Shown here: positions 36,638 through 44,387 of the stretch, one piece after another
Position numbering within the stretch: position 1 is the first letter of the stretch
Layout of the letters: each line of letters opens with the position of its first letter
From: Nocardioides sp. S5
GTDB lineage: Bacteria > Actinomycetota > Actinomycetes > Propionibacteriales > Nocardioidaceae
Assembly (NCBI RefSeq): GCF_017310035.1
Contig: NZ_CP022296.1
Span: 2,666,001-2,730,000 of the forward strand
DNA: 64,000 nucleotides
Direction of reading: 5' to 3'
Position numbers and translations under genes: made by a program
The notes under the pieces: model-generated
What the model saw: the letters and a program-made list of their open reading frames with translations, nothing else
The model's database searches: none
What the model was told of the DNA's origin: nothing

Positions 36638-36703
36638 AGCGGTGCGGGAGACATCTTCCGCGGCCGCAGAAACCTGTCTGAGTCACCGCTCCGCGGAGCG
36701 GGG

Positions 36704-38398
36704 TCAGCCCTCCCCGGCCGCCCGCACCTTCTGCGAGAGCGTCTCGGCGCTGTCCGGGGTGCCGCCGTGGGCGGCGAGCCAGTCGTAGGCCTCCTGGCGC
36801 TCCGCGTGGCACATCAGGCCGACCACGTCGCCCGGACGTGCACGCTCCACGAGCGCGGCGAGGCAGGCGACCTCGGTCTCATAGGTGTCGATGTCGGTGA
36901 CCCCCACCCGTGCCGCACCCGCGCGCAGCAGGGCGTCGATCTCGTCCATCGTCCGGCCGCGGAGGTACCACTCCTTGTGACCGATCGCGACGACGTCGCT
37001 GCCCTTGGCGCCGATCTCGCCGAGCGCGTCGATCAGCTCGTCGGTGCGGTCACCGACGGCGCCGAGGCCGAGCAGCAGGCGCGCACCGGGACGGCGTACG
37101 CCGCCCATGATCTCGAGCAGCGCCTCCAGCCCGGCCTCGTTGTGGGCGAGGTCCATGACGACGCTGACGTCGCCGGGCAGGGAGAAGAAGTTCATCCGGC
37201 CCGGGTTGTGCTCGGCGTCGGGCAGGAAGGAGCGCAGTCCGGCGACCACGTCGGCGCGGTCGAGCCCGATGGCGAGGGCCGCGGATGCGGCGGCGAGGGC
37301 GTTCTCGATGTTGAAGCGCGACAAGCCCGCCAGCGTCATCGGGACGTCCACGAGCTCGACGAGCGGGTCCGGGTCGGCGCCGGGCGTCAGGACGGTGATC
37401 CAGCCGTCGATCACCGTCGTCGCGCGACCGCCGCCGTGGCTCAGCACCTCGCGCACGGCGGGCGAGTCGGGGTCACGGCTGAAGATCCAGGGCTGGGCGC
37501 TGACCACGGCACGCATCGCGACCACCCGGGGGTCGTCGCCGTTGAGCACCGCCCAGCCGCCCTTGCGCGTGATGCGCGGGACGACGGACTTCACCTCGGC
37601 CAGCTGGTCGACGGTGTCGATGCCCTGGAGGCCGAGGTGGTCGGCGGTCACGTTGGTCACCACGGACACGTCGTTGCGGGTGACGCCGATGCCCTTGAGC
37701 AGGATGCCGCCGCGGGCGGTCTCGGTGACGGCGAGCTGGACGCCGTCGAGGGCGAGCGCGCGACCGGCGCCGGAGGGGCCAGAGTAGTCGCCGGCCTCCA
37801 CCAGCACGCCATCGCGATAGATGCCGTCGGTGTTGGACCACCCCACGACGAGGCCGCTGGTGCGGGCGATGTGGGCGACCATCCGGCTCGTCGTCGTCTT
37901 GCCGTTCGTGCCGGTCACTGCCACCACGGGGATGGCCGGGGTGATGGTCGTGGGTCGGCTCCCGCGCTCCGCGGCCGCGACCTCCTCGGCAGCGGCGCTG
38001 ACCGCGGCCTCGACGTCGGGGGTGGGCAGGGCGTCCAGCGCGTGCGCGACTGCCTCTCCGAGCGCGCGCGCACGGCCGCGGTGGCGCCACGGGAAGGCGA
38101 CGACGAGCACGTCGGGGTCCGAGGTGGGGCGTACGCGCACTGCGAGGCGCCGGGTGCCGGCCTCGCTCGCGATGGCCCGCACCAGGCGCTCGACCGCGCG
38201 GAGCGCGAAGCGCTGTCGGAAGCCCGAGCCGGGCGCACCGGGGCGCGTCGTGCGCAGCCCGATGCGGCGCGCGAGGCGCAGCACCGCTTCGTCGCTGGCC
38301 TCGCTGATCGAGGACACGTCGAGGGTGAGCTTCACTGCAGCCCGCGGGAAGTAGAGGTTGGGGCCTTCGAGGATGCGCAGCTCGACGAGTGAGGTCAC
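36704..38398 (-). CDS. Mur-ligase-family paralogue of cyanophycin synthetase lacking the ATP-grasp domain
   Basis: 564-residue protein. Residues 1 to about 130 resemble the CphA N domain (RILEGPNLYFPRAAVKLTLD against RVYRGANVWSYDKSIHLVVD, and VLVVAFPWRHRGRARALGEA against YNIIYGYIDENVGLTAGRLA). A Mur-ligase core follows with GTNGKTTTSRMVAHI at about 161-175, VVTNVTADHLGLQGIDTVDQ and VVMDLAHNEAGLEALLEIM. The ATP-grasp domain of CphA, between these parts, is absent. It therefore probably retains one ATP-dependent amide ligation but not the CphA aspartate-adding site. GTG 38398 follows TAGTTT (reverse, 38405-38410) by 6 bases. It converges on the cph operon. The substrate is unknown; a cyanophycin-like or other amino-acid ligase is inference. 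Confidence 0.85.
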   Translation of the reverse strand: MTSLVELRILEGPNLYFPRAAVKLTLDVSSISEASDEAVLRLARRIGLRTTRPGAPGSGFRQRFALRAVERLVRAIASEAGTRRLAVRVRPTSDPDVLVVAFPWRHRGRARALGEAVAHALDALPTPDVEAAVSAAAEEVAAAERGSRPTTITPAIPVVAVTGTNGKTTTSRMVAHIARTSGLVVGWSNTDGIYRDGVLVEAGDYSGPSGAGRALALDGVQLAVTETARGGILLKGIGVTRNDVSVVTNVTADHLGLQGIDTVDQLAEVKSVVPRITRKGGWAVLNGDDPRVVAMRAVVSAQPWIFSRDPDSPAVREVLSHGGGRATTVIDGWITVLTPGADPDPLVELVDVPMTLAGLSRFNIENALAAASAALAIGLDRADVVAGLRSFLPDAEHNPGRMNFFSLPGDVSVVMDLAHNEAGLEALLEIMGGVRRPGARLLLGLGAVGDRTDELIDALGEIGAKGSDVVAIGHKEWYLRGRTMDEIDALLRAGAARVGVTDIDTYETEVACLAALVERARPGDVVGLMCHAERQEAYDWLAAHGGTPDSAETLSQKVRAAGEG

Positions 38399-38429
38399 CG
38401 GTGGAAACTACCGAACCGTCGCGAGGCGG

Positions 38430-39200
38430 CTACAGCCCCATCGCGTGGAAGCCGCCGTCGACGTGCACGATCTCGCCCGTGGTCGCCGGGAAGAAGTCGC
38501 TGAGCAGTGCGCACACGGCCTGCGCGGTCGGGGCGTGGTCGGTCTCGTCCCAGCCCAGCGGCGCGCGGTCCTTCCACGCCGACTCGAGGTCCTCGAAGCC
38601 CGGGATCGCCTTCGCGGCGAGGGTCTTGAGGGGCCCGGCGGAGACGAGGTTGCAGCGGATCCCGTCGGGACCGAGGTCGCGGGCGACGTAGCGCGAGGTG
38701 TTCTCGAGCGCGGCCTTGGCCACGCCCATCCAGTCGTACGCCGGCCACGCGGTGGTGGCGTCGAAGGTGAGTCCCACGATCGACCCACCGCGGGACATGA
38801 GCGGGCGCGTGGCGACCGCGAGCGACTTCAGCGAGTAGGCGGAGACCTGGACGGCCTGCGCCACGTCCTCCCACGGTCCGTCCATGAACTTGCCGCCCAG
38901 GAGGGTCTCGGGGTTGCCGTAGGCGATCGAGTGCACGACGCCGTCGAGCCCGTCGACGTGCTCGCGGACCTGGTCGGCGAGGCCGGCGAGGTGGTCCTCG
39001 TCGGTGACGTCGAGCTCCAGCACGGGAGGCGTCTGCGGCAGCCGCTTGGCGATGCGCCGGGTGATGCCCAGGGCGCGGCCGAAGTTGGAGATCAGCACCG
39101 TGGCGCCCTGCTCCTGGGCGATCTTCGCGGTCGCGAAGCCGATCGAGCTGTCCATCGTCACGCCGGCGACGAGGATGCGCTTGCCGTCGAGGATTCCCAT
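38430..39200 (-). CDS. fabI: Enoyl-[acyl-carrier-protein] reductase (NADH), InhA-like
   Basis: 256-residue enoyl-ACP reductase. The nucleotide loop is VAGVTMDSSIGFATAK. The catalytic Tyr/Lys are in PAYDWMGVAKAALENTSRYV, which closely resembles the InhA motif YNWMTVAKSALE. It performs the last reduction of each fatty-acid elongation round. The start is ATG 39200 with GAAAGG about 10 bases upstream; the fabG gene ends 43 bases before it and both run on the reverse strand, so fabG-fabI form a small operon. The sequence keeps all key catalytic positions. Confidence 0.93.
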   Translation of the reverse strand: MGILDGKRILVAGVTMDSSIGFATAKIAQEQGATVLISNFGRALGITRRIAKRLPQTPPVLELDVTDEDHLAGLADQVREHVDGLDGVVHSIAYGNPETLLGGKFMDGPWEDVAQAVQVSAYSLKSLAVATRPLMSRGGSIVGLTFDATTAWPAYDWMGVAKAALENTSRYVARDLGPDGIRCNLVSAGPLKTLAAKAIPGFEDLESAWKDRAPLGWDETDHAPTAQAVCALLSDFFPATTGEIVHVDGGFHAMGL

Positions 39201-39243
39201 GTGCGTGTGCCTTTCGTGTGGCGTCGAGGAGCGGGTGGGTGCG

Positions 39244-39972
39244 TCAGTGGCCCATGCCGAGGCCGCCGTCGACCGGGATCACGGCCCCGGTGACGTAGGC
39301 GGCGCCGTCGGAGGCGAGCCAGGTGACCGCCGAGGCGACCTCCGCCGGTGAGGCGTAGCGCCCCAGCGGGACCTGCGTCTTGATGGCGGCCTTCTGCTCG
39401 TCGCTCAGCACGTCGGTCATGTCGGTCTCGACGAAGCCGGGCGCCACGACGTTGGTGGTGATGGAGCGGCTGCCCAGCTCGCGGGCGAGCGAACGGGCGA
39501 CGCCGACGAGCCCGGCCTTGGAGGCGGCGTAGTTGACCTGCCCCGCCGAGCCGAGCAGGCCCACGACCGACGAGATGAGGATGATCCGGCCGCGGCGCAG
39601 GCGCAGCATCCCCTTGGCCGCGCGCTTGGCGAGCCGGAAGGTGCCGGTGAGGTTGGTGTCGATGACCGACGACCAGTCGTCCTCGCTCATCCGCAGGAGC
39701 AGGGTGTCCTTGGTGATGCCCGCATTGGCGACCAGCACCTCGACCGGGCCGTGGGCCTCCTCGACCTGCGTGAACGCAGCCTCGACCGCGTCGGGGTCCG
39801 TGATGTCGCACCGCACGTCGAGCGCACCCTCGGGCGCGCCGCCGTTGCGGGTGGTCACCGCGACCTTGTCTCCCTGGGCGATGAAGGCCTCGGCGATGGC
39901 GCGACCGATGCCGCGGTTGCCGCCGGTGACCAGGACGGAACGGGGGACGCTGGGTGCGGAAGTCTCGCTCAC
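39244..39972 (-). CDS. fabG: 3-oxoacyl-[acyl-carrier-protein] reductase
   Basis: 242-residue short-chain dehydrogenase of FabG type, which reduces 3-oxoacyl-ACP with NADPH. The nucleotide-binding loop is LVTGGNRGIGRAIAEAF. Catalytic residues are Ser in LISSVVGLLG and Tyr-Lys in YAASKAGLVG, and the C-terminal VTWLASDGAAYVTGAVIPVDGG is standard. It precedes fabI on the same strand, as in several actinobacteria. GTG 39972 is preceded at 7 bases by TAGCGT (reverse, 39980-39985). Confidence 0.93.
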   Translation of the reverse strand: MSETSAPSVPRSVLVTGGNRGIGRAIAEAFIAQGDKVAVTTRNGGAPEGALDVRCDITDPDAVEAAFTQVEEAHGPVEVLVANAGITKDTLLLRMSEDDWSSVIDTNLTGTFRLAKRAAKGMLRLRRGRIILISSVVGLLGSAGQVNYAASKAGLVGVARSLARELGSRSITTNVVAPGFVETDMTDVLSDEQKAAIKTQVPLGRYASPAEVASAVTWLASDGAAYVTGAVIPVDGGLGMGH

Positions 39973-40014
39973 TCCGTCGACGCTAGTGATTACCGGGGGG
40001 TAGGCCGAAACCGA

Positions 40015-40227
40015 CTACTCGTCCTCGAGGCGGAAGCCGACCTTCATCCCCACCTGGAAGTGCTCCACGGACCCGTCCTTGGCCTGGCCGCGGATCTGGG
40101 TCACCTCGAACCAGTCGATGTGGCGCAGGGTCTGGCCGGCACGCTCGATGCCGTTGCGGATCGCCTGGTCGATGCCGTCGGGCGAGGTGCCGACGATCTC
40201 GGTGACGCGGTAGGTGCGGTTGGACAT
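40015..40227 (-). CDS. Dodecin family flavin-binding protein
   Basis: 70-residue dodecin, a protein that forms hollow dodecamers storing riboflavin or FMN in halophiles and actinobacteria. Family features include VTEIVGTSPDGIDQAIRNGI near the start and WFEVTQIRGQAKDG with the Trp that stacks on flavin. The ATG 40227 has an excellent ribosome site, AGGAGGAACC, so this gene is not leaderless. It is divergent from the DUF3099 gene. Confidence 0.9.
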   Translation of the reverse strand: MSNRTYRVTEIVGTSPDGIDQAIRNGIERAGQTLRHIDWFEVTQIRGQAKDGSVEHFQVGMKVGFRLEDE

Positions 40228-40317
40228 GGTTCCTCCTGTACGACGGGCAGCCGGGCGCCGCTGTGGGGTGCGACACGGCCCGTGGATTGTGGAGCCTAGC
40301 GACGTACAGTGGAACGC

Positions 40318-40608
40318 ATGGCCGACTCTGACGTCGTACGCATCACGACGGCACGCAGCAGCGCCGCGGACGACATGAAGCTGCGCAAGCGCCGCTACGC
40401 GTGGTCGATGTCGATCAGGCTGGTCTGCTTCCTCGCCGCGGTGATCGTCGGGTCCGGCGTGTTCATGTGGCTCCTGATCGCCGGCGCGGTGTTCCTTCCC
40501 CTCTTCGCGGTGGTGATCGCCAACGCCGTCGACCAGCGAGACGACGGATTCACCCTGCCGTCCGGTCCGTCGGCCCCTGAACTGACGGCCGGCGAGCGTC
40601 CGGACTGA
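40318..40608 (+). CDS. DUF3099 domain protein
   Basis: 96-residue protein with the DUF3099 pattern: a basic stretch MKLRKRRYAWSMSIRLVCFL followed by two membrane helices (about 34-54 and 58-76) and a short acidic tail. The family is unknown in function and restricted to actinobacteria. ATG 40318 is chosen because TACAGT at 40305-40310 lies 7 bases upstream; an alternative GTG at 40309 would overlap that hexamer. Confidence 0.85.
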   Translation: MADSDVVRITTARSSAADDMKLRKRRYAWSMSIRLVCFLAAVIVGSGVFMWLLIAGAVFLPLFAVVIANAVDQRDDGFTLPSGPSAPELTAGERPD

Positions 40609-40712
40609 GGAAAAAAAGTCCGGCAACTTCTGCTCGGAAGGTTTGGTTTTCACCGACCCTCGTGGAATGATCTTCCTCGCGAGCGCAGCATCCCCCGTCT
40701 GTGTTCGCTTCC

Positions 40713-40759
40713 GAGGTGCCGGACAGCTTCCCCCCGTGGCTGTCCGGCACCTCTACATT
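40713..40759 (+). terminator. Rho-independent terminator in the 40609-40789 gap
   Basis: A perfect 15-bp inverted repeat (40713-40727 with 40739-40753, 11-base loop, GC-rich) is followed by TACATTT. It sits 105 bases after the DUF3099 stop and 36 bases before the next gene. The interval in front of it (40609-40712) is AT-richer than average (GGAAAAAAAG, GGTTTGGTTTTCACC) and may hold a promoter or small transcript; nothing definite is visible. Confidence 0.75.
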
Positions 40760-40789
40760 TGTCCCCTCCCACGCCCCAGAGAGGTCGCC

Positions 40790-40993
40790 ATGGATCCCGA
40801 TCGTCCCATCTGCTCGGCGAAGGGGTGCCAGGCCGACGCCGTGTGGGACCTGCAGTGGAACAACCCGAAGATCCACACCGCCGAGCGACGCAAGTCGTGG
40901 CTGGCGTGCGAGGACCACCGCGGGTCGCTGTCGGACTTCCTCGGCGCGCGCGGCTTCCTGAGGGACGTCGTCGCGCACGAGCACGGCGCCTGA
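40790..40993 (+). CDS. Small conserved Cys-containing protein
   Basis: 67-residue protein with a likely metal-binding arrangement: CSAKGC near residue 8 and CEDHRGS near residue 42, i.e. two pairs of Cys/His that could hold zinc. The middle, AVWDLQWNNPKIHTAERRKSW, is a conserved block I associate with a small actinobacterial family without a known function. ATG 40790 has GAGAGG upstream. It follows a strong terminator and is therefore probably transcribed from a start within or just after that hairpin. Confidence 0.7.
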   Translation: MDPDRPICSAKGCQADAVWDLQWNNPKIHTAERRKSWLACEDHRGSLSDFLGARGFLRDVVAHEHGA

Positions 40994-41023
40994 CGCACCG
41001 CTTCCCGGCGGGGGCCTATCGGC

Positions 41024-42163
41024 TCAGGCGGTGATCGCGGTGCCGGTGGTGGCGGCCGCGACCAGCCGGTCACGCAGTGCCACGACCTCGGCCACAGCCG
41101 CCAGGAAGCGTGTGGTGCTGTCGCCCACGTGCAGGTCGTCGAAGTAGTGGTGGCGCATGGCCACGCGGTCGAGGTGACGGGTGTCGTGGTCGAGCCGCTC
41201 GGCCAGCAGCGCGGTGAGGCCGTCGACGTTGGTGTGGTCGACGACGTCAGCGCAGTGGCTGATCGGGACCTCCTGCCGCAGCGACTCCGTGTCGCCGTGG
41301 CGGTCGGTGAGGAAGATCGGCTTCTCGGTGTGGAGGTAGAGCCAGTCGAGGCCGACCGAGGAGACGTCGGTGACGATGGCGTCGCACCCGGGCATCACCG
41401 CCAGGATGTCCCCGTTGAGCACCTGGGTGTGGCCCGCAGCGGGATCCGCCTCCGCGGCGTCACCGACGAGCTCCATGATGCGCTGGTGCGCGGTGGCGAT
41501 CGCGGGGGCAAGGCTCGTCGTCACCTTGGGGTGCGGCTTGTAGACCAGCCGGACGTCGGGAACCGCGAGGATCCTCCGCACGATCTTCTCGCCGAAGAGA
41601 TCGACCGAGGTGTAGTCGTTGTAGTCGGCGTCGCCCTCCCACGTCGGGGCGTACATGACCGTGCGGCGCGGACTCGGCTCCAGGAGCGGCGTACGCGGCA
41701 GGTCGAGCTGCGGGCGACCGATCCGCACCAGTCGGCCGGCGTCGAAGGCGAGGAGGCCGGTGAGGTAGCGCTCGACCGCCGCGCCACCGGCGACGAAGAC
41801 CCGGTCGTAGGCCTTGGCGTTGTTGCTCGCCATGGACTGCTTGTCGCTCTCGCCGTGGTTGATGTGGACGTGCAGGCGGCGGCTGTCGAGGAGCGACTCG
41901 ACGTTGAGGACGGAGTTGTTGCAGTAGAGCACGACCTTCGCGTCGAGCGCGGCGTAGAGCTCGGTCAGCTCGGGGAAGGTCGGGGCGGTGAAGACCTGCA
42001 GGCCGGTGCGCGCCGCCACCAGGTCCGCGGAGTCGGGGTCGCGGAGCACCAGTCCCACGCGGTGGGAACCGTCGAGGATCTCGAGGACCTCCAGCCACTG
42101 CACGAGCTGGTAGGTCCTGGTGGGGTCGCCTGCGAAGTAGGCGATCACGTGCACGTCGTTCAC
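41024..42163 (-). CDS. CDP-glycerol glycerophosphotransferase-like protein
   Basis: 379-residue protein of the CDP-glycerol:poly(glycerophosphate) transferase family (TagB/TagF type). Hallmarks are VHINHGESDKQSM, VMYAPTWEGDADYNDYTSVD, LVYKPHP and the conserved VTDVSSVGLDWLYLHTEKPIF. Such enzymes act at the inner face of the membrane, adding glycerol- or ribitol-phosphate units to wall or membrane glycopolymers. The precise acceptor is unknown; it stands alone here without the other genes of a teichoic acid cluster. GTG 42163 follows TAGAAT (reverse, 42170-42175) by 6 bases. Confidence 0.85.
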   Translation of the reverse strand: MNDVHVIAYFAGDPTRTYQLVQWLEVLEILDGSHRVGLVLRDPDSADLVAARTGLQVFTAPTFPELTELYAALDAKVVLYCNNSVLNVESLLDSRRLHVHINHGESDKQSMASNNAKAYDRVFVAGGAAVERYLTGLLAFDAGRLVRIGRPQLDLPRTPLLEPSPRRTVMYAPTWEGDADYNDYTSVDLFGEKIVRRILAVPDVRLVYKPHPKVTTSLAPAIATAHQRIMELVGDAAEADPAAGHTQVLNGDILAVMPGCDAIVTDVSSVGLDWLYLHTEKPIFLTDRHGDTESLRQEVPISHCADVVDHTNVDGLTALLAERLDHDTRHLDRVAMRHHYFDDLHVGDSTTRFLAAVAEVVALRDRLVAAATTGTAITA

Positions 42164-42224
42164 GAGCAGATTCTAGTCGCCCGCAGGGCAACGGCACCCA
42201 CTTCGCCGGTGGATGTGGACCGTC

Positions 42225-43214
42225 TCAGCCGCCGATGGCGGACATCGGCCGGTCGGGCTGCAGGAAGGTGACGTCGTCGATGCCGTGGCCGGCGCGCTTG
42301 CCGAGCATCGCGATCACCCAGCGCTCGGCGATCTCCTGGTCGGTGGCGTCCGAGCGCAGGGCCGTGCGCAGGTCGGACTCCTCACGGGCGAACAGGCAGT
42401 TGCGCACCTGGCCGTCCGCGGTGAGGCGCACCCGGTCGCAGTCGCCGCAGAAGGGTCGCGTGACCGAGGCGATGATGCCGACGGTCGCCGGTCCACCGTC
42501 GACGTCGAAGAGCTCGGCGGGGGCGCTCCCGCGCGGCTCGCCGTGCGGCGTCAGGGTGAACTCGTCGATGAGCTGGGCGTAGATCTCGTCGGCGGTGACC
42601 ATCGCCTCACGGCTCCAGTCGTGCTGGGCGTCGAGCGGCATCTGCTCGATGAAGCGCAGCTCGTAGCCGTGCTCGATGCTCCAGTGCAGCAGCTCGGCGG
42701 CCTGGTCGTCGTTGGTGCCGCGCAGCAGGACCGCGTTGAGCTTGATCGGGCCGAGCCCGGCGGCCTTGGCGGCCTCGAGGCCGGCGACCACGTCCGCGAG
42801 CCGGTCACGGCGGGTGATCGTCGCGAAGGTCTCGGGCCGGACGGTGTCGATGCTGGCGTTGATCCGGTCGAGGCCGGCGTCGGCCAGCGCCTGCGCGGTG
42901 CGGTTGAGGCCGAGGGCGTTGGTGGTCAGCGAGGTCTCGACGCCGAGGGCGTGGGTGCGGGCGACGATGTCGACCAGGCCGCGCCGCAGGAGCGGCTCGC
43001 CGCCGGTGAAGCGCACCTCGCGGATCCCGAGGCGCTCGACCCCGATCGTGATCAGGCGCACCACCTCGTCGTCGGTGAGCGTCTGGTCCGTGGGCAACCA
43101 GTCGAGGCCCTCGGCCGGCATGCAGTAGTTGCACCGCAGGTTGCACCGGTCGGTCAGGGACACGCGCAGGTCCGTGGCCACGCGGCCGAAGCGGTCTGCC
43201 AGAGGTGTCGTCAC
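42225..43214 (-). CDS. moaA: GTP 3',8-cyclase
   Basis: 329-residue radical-SAM enzyme of molybdenum-cofactor synthesis, converting GTP to 3',8-cyclo-GTP. The SAM cluster motif CNLRCNYC has Cys at 24, 28 and 31, and a second cluster is bound by the C-terminal FCGDCDRVRLTADGQVRNC. GGEPLLRRGL is the SAM-binding GGE motif. GTG 43214 is selected (MTTPLADRFG); two earlier in-frame GTGs (43223, 43220) would overlap the TAGGGT hexamer (reverse, 43222-43227) that fits a leaderless start 7 bases before 43214. No other moa/moe gene is nearby. Confidence 0.94.
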   Translation of the reverse strand: MTTPLADRFGRVATDLRVSLTDRCNLRCNYCMPAEGLDWLPTDQTLTDDEVVRLITIGVERLGIREVRFTGGEPLLRRGLVDIVARTHALGVETSLTTNALGLNRTAQALADAGLDRINASIDTVRPETFATITRRDRLADVVAGLEAAKAAGLGPIKLNAVLLRGTNDDQAAELLHWSIEHGYELRFIEQMPLDAQHDWSREAMVTADEIYAQLIDEFTLTPHGEPRGSAPAELFDVDGGPATVGIIASVTRPFCGDCDRVRLTADGQVRNCLFAREESDLRTALRSDATDQEIAERWVIAMLGKRAGHGIDDVTFLQPDRPMSAIGG

Positions 43215-43274
43215 ACCCACCACCCTAGCGAGGCACCCCCCACGCGCTCAGGACGCGCCGGATAACCTCGTCCC
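43215..43274. promoter_or_regulatory. Divergent leaderless promoters of moaA and SURF1
   Basis: TAGGGT (reverse, 43222-43227) stands 7 bases before moaA GTG 43214, and TAACCT (forward, 43263-43268) 6 bases before the SURF1 GTG. Both leave no space for a ribosome site. Confidence 0.5.
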
Positions 43275-44123
43275 GTGCACAAGCTGCGGTTCCTGGTCTC
43301 ACGCCGCTGGGTCGCCTTCGCGCTCGTGGTCGTCTTCCTCGGCTGGGTCGCCTGGCGCCTCGGCGAGTGGCAGTTCGACCGTCTCGAGGAGCGCCAGGAC
43401 CGCAACGCGACCATCGAGCGCAACGAGGAGGCCGGCGCCGACCCGATCCTCGAGGTGATGGCGCCTGGGCGCGACGTCACCCGCGACACGGAGTGGCGGA
43501 TCGTGGAGGCCACCGGCACCTACGCCGTCGAGGACACGGTGATCGTGCGCTACCGCACCCGCGAGGGCGCCGCAGGCGTCGACGTCGTCGTCCCCCTCGA
43601 GCTCCCCGACGGCTCCAGCGTGCTGGTCGACCGCGGCTGGTTCGGCACCGACAACCGGGGCGCCACCTCCGAGGACGTGCCCGAGCCGCCGGCCGGCGAG
43701 GTGACGATCACCGGCTTCGTGCGCCAGGACGCCGAGGGCGACAGCACCCAGGTCAGCGACCAGTCCACGCGCGCGGTCAACAGCGGCGAGATCGCCCAGG
43801 CGCTCGACCGCGAGGTGCTCGGCGGGTGGATCGACCTGAGGACCGAGTCGCCCGAGGCAGCGACGCCGCTGGCCCCGGTCGAGATGCCCGAGCTCAACGA
43901 GGGCCCGCACTTCTTCTACGGCCTGCAGTGGTGGTTCTTCGGCGCGCTCGCGATCTTCGGCTTCTTCTACCTGATGTACGACGAGTGGCGCGGCGGGCGC
44001 GGCCCGTGGGGCAAGACCCGTGACGAGGGCGCCCGGTCCGGCGCCGCCGCCGAGCGTGCGCCTGCGTCAGAGATCGCGCAGGAGCCCGCCGTCGACCGGA
44101 AGCATCACGCCCGTCAGGAATGA
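43275..44123 (+). CDS. SURF1 family cytochrome oxidase assembly protein
   Basis: 282-residue SURF1 protein. One N-terminal helix (about 10-32, [20 protein letters not shown]) and one C-terminal helix (about 212-232, [20 protein letters not shown]) flank an extracytoplasmic domain containing [14 protein letters not shown], all typical of SURF1. These proteins help insert heme into the aa3-type terminal oxidase. The tail is acidic with Ala/Arg-rich repeats. GTG 43275 is preceded by TAACCT. The last 57 bases overlap the decayed SDR gene on the other strand. Confidence 0.9.
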   Translation: MHKLRFLVSRRWVAFALVVVFLGWVAWRLGEWQFDRLEERQDRNATIERNEEAGADPILEVMAPGRDVTRDTEWRIVEATGTYAVEDTVIVRYRTREGAAGVDVVVPLELPDGSSVLVDRGWFGTDNRGATSEDVPEPPAGEVTITGFVRQDAEGDSTQVSDQSTRAVNSGEIAQALDREVLGGWIDLRTESPEAATPLAPVEMPELNEGPHFFYGLQWWFFGALAIFGFFYLMYDEWRGGRGPWGKTRDEGARSGAAAERAPASEIAQEPAVDRKHHARQE

Positions 44124-44378
44124 CGCCACGGGCGAGAGCAGGAACGCAGCGACCGCCCCGACCTCCGCAGGCTCGCCGTAGCGCCCCAGCGGGATGCTCG
44201 CCTCCGCGGGCCGGGGTCTCGCGGTCGGCGTTGTCCGCCACGACGGCCACGGCGGCCCGAAGCGGCCCGACAGCACCACACGGGCACCCTCGGCGACGAG
44301 CGCCTCGGCGCTGGCGCGGCCCAGACCGCGAGCCCCTCCGGTGACGATGAGGACGCGGTCGGCCAGACGGAGGTCCAT
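44067..44378 (-). pseudogene. Decayed short-chain dehydrogenase (SDR)
   Basis: An open frame of 103 codons with the two ends of an SDR and nothing in between. The N-terminal Rossmann part is intact ([32 protein letters not shown]) and so is the C-terminal SDR tail ([20 protein letters not shown] ... VMLPVDGG). The catalytic Ser-Tyr-Lys middle of about 130-150 residues is missing. Just after VVLSGR another frame reads [19 protein letters not shown], which resembles ordinary SDR sequence, so a frameshift plus a deletion has joined the ends in frame. It cannot be an active dehydrogenase. It overlaps the 3' end of the convergent SURF1 gene and sits downstream of the MsbA-like exporter. Confidence 0.8.
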
Positions 44379-44387
44379 CTCACGAGC

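Noticed and set aside
36686..36701. Self-complementary 16-mer between the cupin and Mur-ligase genes
   Set aside because: It has no loop and no T-run, and short GC palindromes are expected by chance here; listed only as a weak terminator candidate and not annotated.
36704..38398. MurT-type lipid II ligase identity for the Mur-ligase paralogue
   Set aside because: No GatD-like glutamine amidotransferase is adjacent, and its N terminus resembles CphA rather than MurT.
44067..44378. Intact small SDR enzyme
   Set aside because: The catalytic Ser-Tyr-Lys region is absent and an out-of-frame SDR remnant is visible, so it is treated as a pseudogene.
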